From CAWGJC01 sp965276665 (GTDB lineage Bacteria > Pseudomonadota > Alphaproteobacteria > Acetobacterales > Acetobacteraceae): a stretch of DNA of 64,000 nt. The translations under genes and the position numbers were made by a program. Where the stretch lies: positions 2,852,001 through 2,916,000 of the forward strand of contig OZ255620.1 of assembly GCA_965276665.1 (NCBI GenBank), read 5' to 3'. Below are positions 43,891 to 53,431 of the stretch, piece after piece (position 1 is the first letter of the stretch; every line of letters begins with the position of its first letter). The notes under the pieces were generated by a model. The model was given only the letters and a program-made list of their open reading frames with translations, made no database searches and had not been told where the DNA came from.

Positions 43891-44596
43891 TCGCGATCCC
43901 TTGCGGGTCGAGGCGATAGCCGCCGGCTTCCGTCACCAGCAGCCGCGCATTCGCGGGATCAGGCTCGATCTTCTGACGCAGGCGATAGATATGCGTCTCG
44001 AGCGTGTGGGTGGTCACGGCGGCATTGTAGCCCCAGACCTCGTTCAACAGGATCTGGCGGGGGACCGGGCGGGTGCCGGAGCGATAGAGGAATTTCAGGA
44101 TCGCCGCCTCTTTTTCCGTCAGCCGGATGCGCCGGTTGCGGGCCGGCTCCTGCAGCAGCTTGGCGGAGGGGCGGAAGACATAGGGCCCGATGGTGAAGAC
44201 CGCGTCCTCGCTGTTCTCGAAGGTGCGGAGCTGGGCGCGCAGCCGGGCCAGCAGCTCGGCGAGGCGGAACGGTTTCGGGATGTAGTCATTCGCCCCTGAA
44301 TCGAGGCCGCGGACGACATCCGATTCGTCGTCCGACCCGGTCAGCATGATGATCGGCATCTTCATGCCGCCACGCCGGAGCTTCTGGCAGAGATCCCGCC
44401 CGTCGCCGTCGGGCAGCGTCACGTCGAGGATCAGCGCGTCGAACCGCGCATCCGGACCCGTGACCTTCGCCTCGGCCTCGGCGATCGTCGAGGCCTCCAC
44501 CGCATTGAATTCGCCGTCCACCTCGAGCTGTTCCGCCAAGGTCGCGCGGAGGGCGCTGTCATCGTCCACGATCAGGATAGGTCGCTCGCCGGGCAT
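43886..44596 (-). CDS. OmpR/PhoB-family response regulator, orphan
   Basis: 236 aa. Receiver domain: acidic pocket DDD (11-13), phospho-acceptor Asp58 in LILDVTLPDGDG, Thr86 in IIMLTGSD and Lys108 in IPKPF. The C-terminal winged helix (about 140-230) shows RLTEKEAAILKFLYRSGTRPV, and TTHTLETHIYRLRQKIEPDP is the recognition helix region. No histidine kinase is adjacent. Upstream of the ATG lies a perfect 17-nt direct repeat (44663-44696). Confidence 0.92.
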   Translation of the reverse strand: MPGERPILIVDDDSALRATLAEQLEVDGEFNAVEASTIAEAEAKVTGPDARFDALILDVTLPDGDGRDLCQKLRRGGMKMPIIMLTGSDDESDVVRGLDSGANDYIPKPFRLAELLARLRAQLRTFENSEDAVFTIGPYVFRPSAKLLQEPARNRRIRLTEKEAAILKFLYRSGTRPVPRQILLNEVWGYNAAVTTHTLETHIYRLRQKIEPDPANARLLVTEAGGYRLDPQGIAI

Positions 44597-44662
44597 GGCA
44601 CCACCTTCGTTCCGAGTGCTCCGGGCGGTAGGGCAGCGCCCTTCCCACCCTGGGAATTTCGA

Positions 44663-44696
44663 TTGGCCTGTGATTTTAGTTGGCCTGTGATTTTAG
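44663..44696. repeat. perfect tandem duplication of 17 nt
   Basis: TTGGCCTGTGATTTTAG occurs twice head to tail (44663-44679, 44680-44696), in the gap between the divergent response regulator and ribA genes. Unlike its surroundings it is AT-richer, so it may contain promoter elements. Confidence 0.95.
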
Positions 44697-44831
44697 TGCG
44701 TAACGCGAAGAAGGCACGTTTGGGTTTGCCCGCGCGCGGAACGGGGCGGCCCATTATATTACGGGGGTGGCGGCGTTTTGGATCGCCCCCTACTTACGAA
44801 GTTTACCATTCTCCGGAGAAGCCCGAACCTC

Positions 44832-45992
44832 ATGTCGCAGTCCCGACCGCCACCCGGGCCGACGCCACGCGCCGGGACGGGCGGCAACGCCCCGTCCGCC
44901 CCGTCCGCCCCGGCCCGCGCCGTGCAGCGCGCCGTCGCCGAACTGCGGCGCGGCACGCCCGTTCTGCTGCGTGGCTCCGGCGTCACGCTCGCGGTGGTTT
45001 CCGCCGAGACGGCGGGCGCACGAGGCATCGCCGAGCTCGCCGAGCTTGCCGCCGGGCCGCCGATCCTGCTGCTCGCGCCGGTGCGCGCCGCCGCGATCCT
45101 GCGCCGCCCGGTCAAGCCCGACCTGCCCGCCGTCGGCCTCGCGGTGCCGAAGGCCTTGTTCTCGCCTGCCGTGCTGCACGGCATCGCCGACCCGACCGAG
45201 GAGCAGCTGCTTAAGGAGCCGCCCGAGCAGATGCCGGCGCCGCACGGCGCCGGCGCGGCACTCGCCCTGGCGAAGATCGGCCGGCTGCTCCCGGCCATCC
45301 TCGCGGCGGAGGTGACGCCCGAGACGGAGGCTGCGCTCGCGCCGGGGCGATTCATGACCGCCTCCGTCACCGACGTGCTTGCCCATCCGGCGGCCAATGC
45401 AGGGGCGCTCCGCCGGGTCGCCGAGGTGGTGGTGCCGCTGGAAGACGTCGCGGAGGCGCGGATCGTCGCCTTCCGCTCGCCCGAGGATGCCTCCGAACAT
45501 CTGGCGATCGTGATCGGCGCGCCGGAGACCCGGGACGCGCCGCTGGTGCGGGTGCATTCCGAGTGCTTCACCGGCGACCTGCTCGGCAGCCTGCGCTGCG
45601 ATTGCGGCCCGCAGCTGCGCGGCGCGATCCGCCGCATGGCGCAGGATGGCGCCGGCGTGCTGCTCTATCTGGCGCAGGAGGGACGCGGGATCGGCCTCGT
45701 CAACAAGCTCCGCGCCTATGCGCTGCAGGATCGCGGCCTCGATACGCTCGACGCCAACCGCGCGCTCGGCTGGGGAGCGGATGAGCGCGACTTCATGGTC
45801 GCCGCGATGATGCTCGCCTCGCTCGGCATCGGCCGCGTGCGGCTGCTCACCAACAATCCGGACAAGGTCAAGGCGCTCGCCGCCTGCGGCGTGGATGTGG
45901 CGGCCCGCATCGGTCATGTCATCGCGCCGAACGGGGTGAATGACGGCTATCTCGACACCAAGGCGCGCCGCTTCGGTCATCTGCTCGGCTGA
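44832..45992 (+). CDS. ribA: GTP cyclohydrolase II with N-terminal RibB-like region
   Basis: 386 aa. The C-terminal 200 residues are RibA: PLVRVHSECFTGDLLGSLRCDCGPQL gives the three zinc cysteines, followed by GVLLYLAQEGRGIGLVNKLRAYALQ and the C-terminal LTNNPDKVKALAACGV. It opens GTP to start riboflavin synthesis. The N-terminal 190 residues resemble a degenerate DHBP-synthase (RibB) domain without its active-site acidic residues, as in some alphaproteobacterial RibA proteins. ATG 44832 was chosen over an upstream frame start at 44778. Its stop overlaps the next start (TGATG). Confidence 0.9.
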   Translation: MSQSRPPPGPTPRAGTGGNAPSAPSAPARAVQRAVAELRRGTPVLLRGSGVTLAVVSAETAGARGIAELAELAAGPPILLLAPVRAAAILRRPVKPDLPAVGLAVPKALFSPAVLHGIADPTEEQLLKEPPEQMPAPHGAGAALALAKIGRLLPAILAAEVTPETEAALAPGRFMTASVTDVLAHPAANAGALRRVAEVVVPLEDVAEARIVAFRSPEDASEHLAIVIGAPETRDAPLVRVHSECFTGDLLGSLRCDCGPQLRGAIRRMAQDGAGVLLYLAQEGRGIGLVNKLRAYALQDRGLDTLDANRALGWGADERDFMVAAMMLASLGIGRVRLLTNNPDKVKALAACGVDVAARIGHVIAPNGVNDGYLDTKARRFGHLLG

Positions 45993-46483
45993 TGCAGGCC
46001 ATCGTCTATCCGGATGGGCGGCTCGTCATGGCGGGCGTCGCACGGCGCGCCGCCGTGGGCGCCGGCGGCGTGCGCGCGCGCAAGCAGGAAGGCGACGGCG
46101 CGACCCCCGCCGGGACGCTGCCGCTCCGCCGCGTGCTCTACCGCGCCGACCGGGTGGCGTCGCCGCGCTGCGCGGCGCCGCGCGAGCCGATCGCGCCGGA
46201 TGACGGCTGGTGCGACGCGCCGGATCACCCCGCGTACAACCGCAAGATCCGCCTGCCCTTCGAGGCGCGGCACGAGGCGCTGTGGCGCAGCGATGCGCTC
46301 TACGACGTGGTCGGCGTGCTCGGCTGGAACGACGCGCCGGTGGCGCGCGGGGAAGGCTCGGCGATCTTCCTGCATCTCGCCCGGCCCGATTACGCGCCGA
46401 CCGCCGGCTGCGTCGCGCTCGCGCTGCCCGACCTGCTCGAGATCCTCGCCGCCGGGCTCACCGAGCTTCTGGTCATCGAATGA
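45992..46483 (+). CDS. L,D-transpeptidase (YkuD-like) family protein
   Basis: 163 aa, no signal peptide. The catalytic motif is IFLHLARPDYAPTAGCVAL (His and the nucleophilic Cys). Earlier RKQEGDGATPAGTLPLRRVLY is the typical YkuD approach to the active site. The family cross-links or trims peptidoglycan; this short, leaderless subgroup is uncharacterised. It is coupled by overlap to ribA and lies just upstream of the TPP riboswitch. Confidence 0.83.
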   Translation: MQAIVYPDGRLVMAGVARRAAVGAGGVRARKQEGDGATPAGTLPLRRVLYRADRVASPRCAAPREPIAPDDGWCDAPDHPAYNRKIRLPFEARHEALWRSDALYDVVGVLGWNDAPVARGEGSAIFLHLARPDYAPTAGCVALALPDLLEILAAGLTELLVIE

Positions 46484-46528
46484 TCCGCTTTTCTTGACTC
46501 CGTCCGCGCCCGGGCGGAACTTGAATGT

Positions 46529-46636
46529 TCCGAGGGGTGCCCCGGCAAGGGGCTGAGATACCGGTGGCGCGAGGGCAACGGCGCGGTCCGGAAACCCGTT
46601 GAACCTGAACCGGATCATGCCGGCGGAGGGAACGGA
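46529..46636 (+). ncRNA. TPP riboswitch (THI element) of thiC
   Basis: The conserved aptamer bases are clear: CGAGGGGTGCC (46531), GGGCTGAGATA (46550), ACCCGTTGAACCTGAACCGG (46594-46613) and ATGCCGGCGGAGGGAACGG (46616-46634). It ends about 50 nt before the thiC start, so control is likely at the level of translation or early termination. A -35-like TTGACT lies at 46494. Confidence 0.96.
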
Positions 46637-46686
46637 GGCTCGCGACGCCCCTGATCCCCCGTGCCGGCGGCGAGGAACCCGAGCGC

Positions 46687-48495
<1,809 letters not shown>

Positions 48496-48504
<9 letters not shown>

Positions 48505-48563
48505 GCACCAGGCCGCGCGCGTCGAAGACGCGGAATAAGCACAAGGCAGCGTGCGTCAGAGAC
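48496..48563 (+). repeat. imperfect 34-nt tandem duplication covering the thiC stop
   Basis: Unit 1 (48496-48529) begins GCGGAATAGGCACCAGGC, and unit 2 (48530-48563) begins GCGGAATAAGCACAAGGC. The thiC stop TAG lies in unit 1 and has TAA as counterpart in unit 2; the next gene's ATG starts 2 nt after unit 2. Confidence 0.85.
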
Positions 48564-48564
48564 G

Positions 48565-49389
48565 ATGACGGAGCTTGAGAAGACGCTCGACGCGATCGGC
48601 GCGCTGCCGGACGGCGAAATCGACATCGCCGACGCCGCCCTGCAGCTCGCCCGCGTCGACGCGCCGGAGGCCGATTGGCGCGCGGCGCGCCAGCATCTCA
48701 CCACGCTGGCGCGGGACGCGGTGGCCGCCGGCCCGGAAGCGGGCGACGATCTCGCCCGCCGCATCGCCGCCCTCGCCGGGCTGATCGGCGGCCGCCACCG
48801 TTACCGCGGCGATACCGAAACCTACGACGATCTCGCCAACGCCAATCTGATCCGCGTGATCGAGCGCCGGCGCGGCATGCCGGTCGCGCTCGGCATCATC
48901 TGGCTGCATTGCGCGCAGGCCGCCGGCTGGCCCGCCCACGGCATCGACTTCCCGGGCCACTTCCTGATCTCGATCGCCGGCGAAGGCGGACAGGCGGTGA
49001 TCGACGTGTTCGACGGCGGCACACCGCTCGATTCGCGCCATCTCCGCGCCCTGCTCAAACGACAAGGCGGCGAAAGCGCGGAGCTGCGCCCCGGGCTGCT
49101 CCGCACCATGCCCAATCGCGACGTGCTGCTCCGCCTCCAGCAGAACGTGAAGGGCCGCCGCCTCCAGGCCGGCGATTACGAAGCGGCCCTCGCCTGCGTC
49201 GAAACCATGCTGCGCATCGCCCCCGCCGCCGCCGCCCAATGGCGCGACGCCGCCCTGATCAACCGCCAGCTCGACCGCGTCGGCGCCGCCCTCCGTTGCT
49301 ACGAGAAACTGCTCGAACTCGTGCCGGCCGGGGACGCCGCGTCTCGCGTGAAGGCGGCGATGGATGAGTTGCGGACGCGGTTGAATTGA
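48565..49389 (+). CDS. SirB1/transglutaminase-like protein with TPR tail
   Basis: 274 aa. Residues about 70-170 are the SirB1-type transglutaminase-like region: YDDLANANLIRVIERRRGMPVALGIIWL, then AHGIDFPGHFLISI and DVFDGGTPLD. The C-terminal LEAGDYEAALACVE-like helices form TPR units ending YEKLLELVPAGD. Function unknown; the homologous SirB1/YchA family is often found with protein-release or regulatory genes. Possibly read through from thiC. Confidence 0.85.
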   Translation: MTELEKTLDAIGALPDGEIDIADAALQLARVDAPEADWRAARQHLTTLARDAVAAGPEAGDDLARRIAALAGLIGGRHRYRGDTETYDDLANANLIRVIERRRGMPVALGIIWLHCAQAAGWPAHGIDFPGHFLISIAGEGGQAVIDVFDGGTPLDSRHLRALLKRQGGESAELRPGLLRTMPNRDVLLRLQQNVKGRRLQAGDYEAALACVETMLRIAPAAAAQWRDAALINRQLDRVGAALRCYEKLLELVPAGDAASRVKAAMDELRTRLN

Positions 49390-49390
49390 G

Positions 49391-49648
49391 GGGAGTTCCA
49401 GGGGCGCTGCCCCTGGACCCCGCTAAGGGTCGTCACCCTTAGAACCCGGGTACGGCGATTTGCGCGGGAAGCCGCGGCGGGGTGTGGTTTGGTGTTTGTT
49501 GCGCTTCGCGCGAAGCGCAATCACCAGACCGGGATGCGCCAGATATCGCTCTGGTCCCGGGATGGCCCCCACCGGGCGCGAAGCGCAACCCGGGTTCTAA
49601 GGGCGGCTGCTCTTAGCGGGGTCCAGGGGCAGCGCCCCTGGCCTTCAC
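49391..49648. repeat. dispersed repeat doublet; right arm encodes the end of the PCMT-like gene
   Basis: The left arm (49400-49454: CCAGGGGCGCTGCCCCTGG, then CCGCTAAGGGTCGTCACCC) and an inverted right arm (49590-49645) enclose a centre with palindromic GCGCTTCGCGCGAAGCGC. The last codons and the TAA of the minus-strand gene ending at 49613 lie inside the right arm. Confidence 0.85.
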
Positions 49649-50533
49649 CGCCTCGACCGAAACGCAAGCCAGCTCCCCATGCAGGAAGCAAGTCGCGCAG
49701 GGTGCGTGCGGATCGCGGCGTAGGGAGCGGATGAAGTGTGCGCCGCCGCGGGCAAGGGCGCGGATGAGGGCGCGTTCCGCTGCCGGATCGCGGGCGCCGG
49801 CGCAAGGGTAGATGCGTACGCCTGAGATGCTGCGGGCGGCGAAGTTTTCGTCGTGCCGTTCGATGCGCAGCACGATGCCGTCGGCGCGGTCGGTGGTGAG
49901 GGGCAGCAGCATGCGCCCGTTCGGTCGGAGGGCGTCGAGCCAGGCGGGCAGCGGGTGGGTGACGCCGGCGTTGACGATGATCACATCGACCTGTCCGGGG
50001 GCCGGTGCCGGGGAGAGTGCGGCGCCGTCGCCGGTGAGCAGCGTGACGTTCGGGCGGTCGGCGAGGTTGTCGCGGGCGCGCCGGGCTAGTTCGGGGTCGA
50101 TCTCGATCGCGGTGACGTGGCCGGTGGGTCCGGCGAGCTCCGCCTGGATCGCGGTGTAGTAGCCGACGCCGGCGCCGATATGCAGCACGGTCTCTCCGGG
50201 GCGGATGGCGATGGCGTCGAACAGCGTCGCCCAGAATTCGGGGTGCCCGTTATTGAGCCCGCGCGCCGGATCGATGGCGATCAGCACGTTGTGGTAGGCA
50301 TGGACCGGGTCGTCATCGGGCGTCTGCCAGGCGGCGAAGGAGGCGGTTCCGGGCTGCGCGAAGCCGCCGATTCCGGGAACCTGCCAGGGGCCGGGGCCGA
50401 GGAATTTCTCCCGCGGCACGGTGGCAAAGGCGCGCACGATCGCTTCGTCGCCGATGCCGGCGACGGCGCGCAATTCCTCGGCGAAGAAATGCCGGGCCCG
50501 CTCGATTCTTTTCTCGGAACTTGGTTTGTTCAT
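49613..50533 (-). CDS. protein-L-isoaspartate O-methyltransferase-like protein
   Basis: 306 aa. SAM motif I is ETVLHIGAGVGYYTA (residues about 114-128), preceded by the PCMT-type AFATVPREKFLGPGPW and followed by VTAIEIDPELARRARDNL and VDVIIVNAGVTHPLP. The usual QTISQP loop is replaced by HAYHNVLIAIDPARGLNNG, so it may act on a substrate other than isoaspartate. The last residues (VKARGAAPGPR) and the stop are supplied by the dispersed repeat. ATG 50533 begins MNKPSSEKRIERARHFFAEE. Confidence 0.85.
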   Translation of the reverse strand: MNKPSSEKRIERARHFFAEELRAVAGIGDEAIVRAFATVPREKFLGPGPWQVPGIGGFAQPGTASFAAWQTPDDDPVHAYHNVLIAIDPARGLNNGHPEFWATLFDAIAIRPGETVLHIGAGVGYYTAIQAELAGPTGHVTAIEIDPELARRARDNLADRPNVTLLTGDGAALSPAPAPGQVDVIIVNAGVTHPLPAWLDALRPNGRMLLPLTTDRADGIVLRIERHDENFAARSISGVRIYPCAGARDPAAERALIRALARGGAHFIRSLRRDPHAPCATCFLHGELACVSVEAVKARGAAPGPR

Positions 50534-50584
50534 GGGATTGGATGCGCGCGGATTCGCATGACGCGGACAGGAGGAAGGACAATC

Positions 50585-51537
50585 ATGCGTCTCCGTCGCA
50601 CCATCGCCGCGCTGGCGTTGATCCTGTTGAGCGCCGCGGCGCCGCGGCCGGTGCGGGTGGTGGCGGATTAGCGATTTCCGGTGGGTGCGGGGCTGCTTGC
50701 GGCGTTCGCCAGCCGGCCGGTCGGCGCGGGGGCGCCGGATGCGACGCGTGTGCTGATCGTGGTGCATGGCGAGCACCGGAATGCGCGCGCGACGTTCCGG
50801 GCCGGGCTGGCGGCGATGCGCGATGCGCCGGGGACGCTGGTGGTGGCGCCGCAATTCCTCGATGACGCGGACGCCGCCGCGTTCGGACTGCCGGCTGCGG
50901 TGCTGCGCTGGCACGGCAGCGCCTGGGAGGGCGGGAGAATGCGACCGGCCCCGCGGCCACGAGCAGTTTCGCGGTTCTCGACGCGATGATCGCGCATTTC
51001 GCGGACCGTGCGCGCTACCCGGCGCTGGCGCGGATCGTGCTCGCGGGGCATTCGGGCGGGGCGCAGATCGTGCAGCGTTATGCGGCGGTGGGCCATCCGG
51101 CGGCGGGCGTGGCGATCCGCTTCGTGGTCGCCGACCCGAGCAGTTATTTGCGGTTCGATCCGATTGCGGGGGCGTGTCCCGCCGCGTCGCGTTGGAAATA
51201 TGCGCTGGCCGGTGCGCCTTCCTATGTAGGCGCGCCGTCTCCCGCTGCGGCCGAGGCCGCCTATGCGGCGCGCGACATCGTCTATCTGCTCGGCGCGGCG
51301 GATGACGATCCGAACCATCCCGAGCTCGACCGGAGTTGCGCCGGGGAGGCGCAGGGGCCCGACCGGCTGGCGCGCGGGCTCGCCTTCTTCCGCGCGATGC
51401 AGGCGCAAGAGGGGGCGGCGCTGCGCCAATCCGTGGTCCTGCTGCCTGGCGTGACCCATAACGTGCGCCGCGCCTTTACCGCTCCGTGCGCGATTCCGGT
51501 GCTGCTCGGCGCGCTGGCGGGATGCGCGACACGGTGA
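50585..51537 (+). pseudogene. broken alpha/beta hydrolase-like gene (in-frame stop and frameshift)
   Basis: ATG 50585, with a strong AGGAGGAAGGA site, opens a signal peptide (MRLRRTIAALALILLSAAA) but meets TAG at 50669-50671. The same frame continues as FPVGAGLLAAFASRPVGA with VLIVVHGEHRNARATF up to WEGGR near 50936. There a one-base loss in a G run shifts the frame: NATGPAATSSFAVLDAM continues in another frame into ARIVLAGHSGGAQIVQRYAA (nucleophile elbow GHSGG) and LPGVTHNVRRAF (His region). The former product was a secreted hydrolase-like protein. A sequencing error could explain one of the two lesions. Confidence 0.8.
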
Positions 51538-51606
51538 GCGAAAACAGGGGGCGGCGAGCGAAAATTATCTGTCCGCGTGCGGCGGTTTCCCGCGCATGAT
51601 TTTCCG

Positions 51607-52173
51607 ATGGAGCAGTCAACCGTGCGCCGGGCGGCCCTGGCGCAGCAGGCGCCGGCCGAGCGGTCGGACATCGCCCGCGCGATCCGCGCCCTCTCGGCCG
51701 CCGACCGCCGGCGGCTGGAGGCGATCGCCCGGTTGCGGGCGCGCGCGATGCCCGGCGGGCTCGGCTGGGCCGATCTGCTGCATGAGGCGATCCGCCGGGC
51801 GCTCGACGGCGCGCGGCGCTGGCCGCATGGCGTTCCGCTCGTCGCCTTTCTCGCCGGCATCATGCGGAGCGTGTGGTCCGAGCAGCGCCGCCGCCCATCG
51901 CCGGAGGCGCTGCCCGCCGCGCTCGAGGACGAGGTGGTGGATGCCGCGCCCGGGCCGGAGCGCATCGTCGCCGCGGCGCAGGCGGTCGGCGCGATCTACC
52001 GTCTGTTCGCCGGCGATGCCCCCGCGCTCGCGGTGCTGGCCGGCCTTGCCGAGGGATTGCCGGCCGCGCAGATTCGCACCGCATCGGGGCTGAGCGAGAC
52101 CGAATACGACAGCACGCGGCGGCGGATGCGCCGCGCCCTGTTGCGCGCCGGCCTGGTGGAGGCGGCGCCATGA
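51607..52173 (+). CDS. sigma-70-like (ECF-type) regulatory protein
   Basis: 188 aa. Residues about 18-95 resemble sigma region 2 (AIRALSAADRRRLEAIARLR, WADLLHEAIRRALDG, IMRSVWSEQRRR). The C-terminal 60 residues form a region-4-like helix-turn-helix (LAGLAEGLPAAQIRTASGLSETEYDSTRRRMRRALL). Similarity to known ECF groups is remote. ATG 51607 was chosen; GTG 51577 would add ten residues. It is coupled to a 71-aa gene by an ATGA overlap, but no transmembrane anti-sigma gene is seen. Confidence 0.65.
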   Translation: MEQSTVRRAALAQQAPAERSDIARAIRALSAADRRRLEAIARLRARAMPGGLGWADLLHEAIRRALDGARRWPHGVPLVAFLAGIMRSVWSEQRRRPSPEALPAALEDEVVDAAPGPERIVAAAQAVGAIYRLFAGDAPALAVLAGLAEGLPAAQIRTASGLSETEYDSTRRRMRRALLRAGLVEAAP

Positions 52174-52385
52174 CGCGGCGGACGCGCCCGTGGAACCCTT
52201 TGGCCGAACTCGCCCGGTTGCTCGACGCGCTGGAGGGCGAATTGCTGGCCGCCACCGATGTCGAGGTCGCGTCGTCAACCACGACGGTGGATGCGGTGAT
52301 CGAGGAGGCGCTCGGCGACGGGACGGGCATCCCGGGCCGCGCCTGGCCGATGCGCATGCGCCCCGAGGCGCACAAGCCGAGCTGA
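52170..52385 (+). CDS. small protein of unknown function, paired with the sigma-like gene
   Basis: 71 aa, overlapping the sigma-like gene's stop by 4 nt. The N-terminal half is helical (PLAELARLLDALEGELLAATDVEV) and the rest is polar without recognisable motif. Coupling and size suggest a partner or modulator of the sigma-like protein, which is inference from position only. Confidence 0.55.
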   Translation: MTRRTRPWNPLAELARLLDALEGELLAATDVEVASSTTTVDAVIEEALGDGTGIPGRAWPMRMRPEAHKPS

Positions 52386-52447
52386 ACCGGCCGCCTCGAC
52401 CGGCCATGCCGGCTCGGGCTAAATGCCGCCGCAACGCGGGGGTGGCG

Positions 52448-53431
52448 ATGGCAGGCAGGGCGCTCAAGGTGGCGGTCCAGATGGATCCGATCGAGACCAT
52501 CAACATCGACGGCGATTCCACCTTCGCGCTGATGCTGGAGGCGCAGGAGCGCGGGCATGCGCTGTGGCATTACGAGGTGAGGGATCTCGCGCTGCGCGAG
52601 GGCGTGTCGCGCGACAATGGCGCCGCCGAGCGCCTGACCGCGAAAACCCGGCCGGTGCGCCTGCAGCGTGTGCGGAACGACCATTGCAAATTCGGCGAGG
52701 CCGCGCGCAGCGATCTCGCGGGCATGGATGTCGTGCTGATGCGGCAGGACCCGCCCTTCGACATGGCGTACATCACCGCCACCCACATGCTCGAGCACAT
52801 CCACCCTAAGACCCTGGTGGTGAACGATCCGGCGGCGGTGCGCAACGCGCCGGAGAAGATCCTCGTCCTGCAATTCCCCGACCTGATGCCACCCACCCTC
52901 GTGACCTGGGATCTGGAGGCGATCCGCGGCTTCCGGCTCGAGCACAAGGACATCATCGTCAAGCCGCTGTTCGGCAATGGCGGCTCGGGCGTGTTCCGCA
53001 TTCGCGAGGATGACGAGAACCTCGCCGCGCTGCTGGAGATGCACTTCGCCCGCTCGCGCGAGCCGCTGATGATCCAGCGCTACGAGCCGGCGGTGCGGCG
53101 CGGCGACAAGCGCATCATCCTGGTCGAGGGCGAGCCGATGGGTGCGATCAACCGCGTGCCGGCGAGCGGGGAGGCGCGGTCGAACATGCATGTCGGCGGC
53201 CGGGCGGAAAAGGCCGGGCTCACCGAGCGGGAGCGCGAGATCTGCCGCCGCATCGGGCCGGTGCTGCGCGACCAGGGGCTGATCTTCGTCGGCATCGACG
53301 TGATCGGCGACTACCTGACCGAGATCAACGTGACCTCGCCCACTGGCTTGCAGGAGGTCGCGCGGTTCGACGGCACCAACCTCGCCGGCGCGATCTGGGA
53401 CGCGATCGAGCGGAAGGTCACGCCGGCCTAG
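52448..53431 (+). CDS. gshB: glutathione synthase
   Basis: 327 aa, normal GshB length. The N-terminus KVAVQMDPIETINIDGDSTF, the middle DMAYITATHMLE and EKILVLQFPDLMPPTLVT, and the ATP-grasp part KDIIVKPLFGNGGSGVFRI, DKRIILVEGEPMGAINRVPA and IDVIGDYLTEINVTSPTG are all GshB landmarks. It adds glycine to gamma-glutamylcysteine using ATP. Its end overlaps the end of the convergent permease gene by 14 nt. Confidence 0.97.
   Translation: MAGRALKVAVQMDPIETINIDGDSTFALMLEAQERGHALWHYEVRDLALREGVSRDNGAAERLTAKTRPVRLQRVRNDHCKFGEAARSDLAGMDVVLMRQDPPFDMAYITATHMLEHIHPKTLVVNDPAAVRNAPEKILVLQFPDLMPPTLVTWDLEAIRGFRLEHKDIIVKPLFGNGGSGVFRIREDDENLAALLEMHFARSREPLMIQRYEPAVRRGDKRIILVEGEPMGAINRVPASGEARSNMHVGGRAEKAGLTEREREICRRIGPVLRDQGLIFVGIDVIGDYLTEINVTSPTGLQEVARFDGTNLAGAIWDAIERKVTPA

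Noticed and set aside
49480..49590. Possible small gene in the centre of the 49391-49648 repeat
   Set aside because: No frame of convincing composition; the segment is dominated by palindromes of the repeat.
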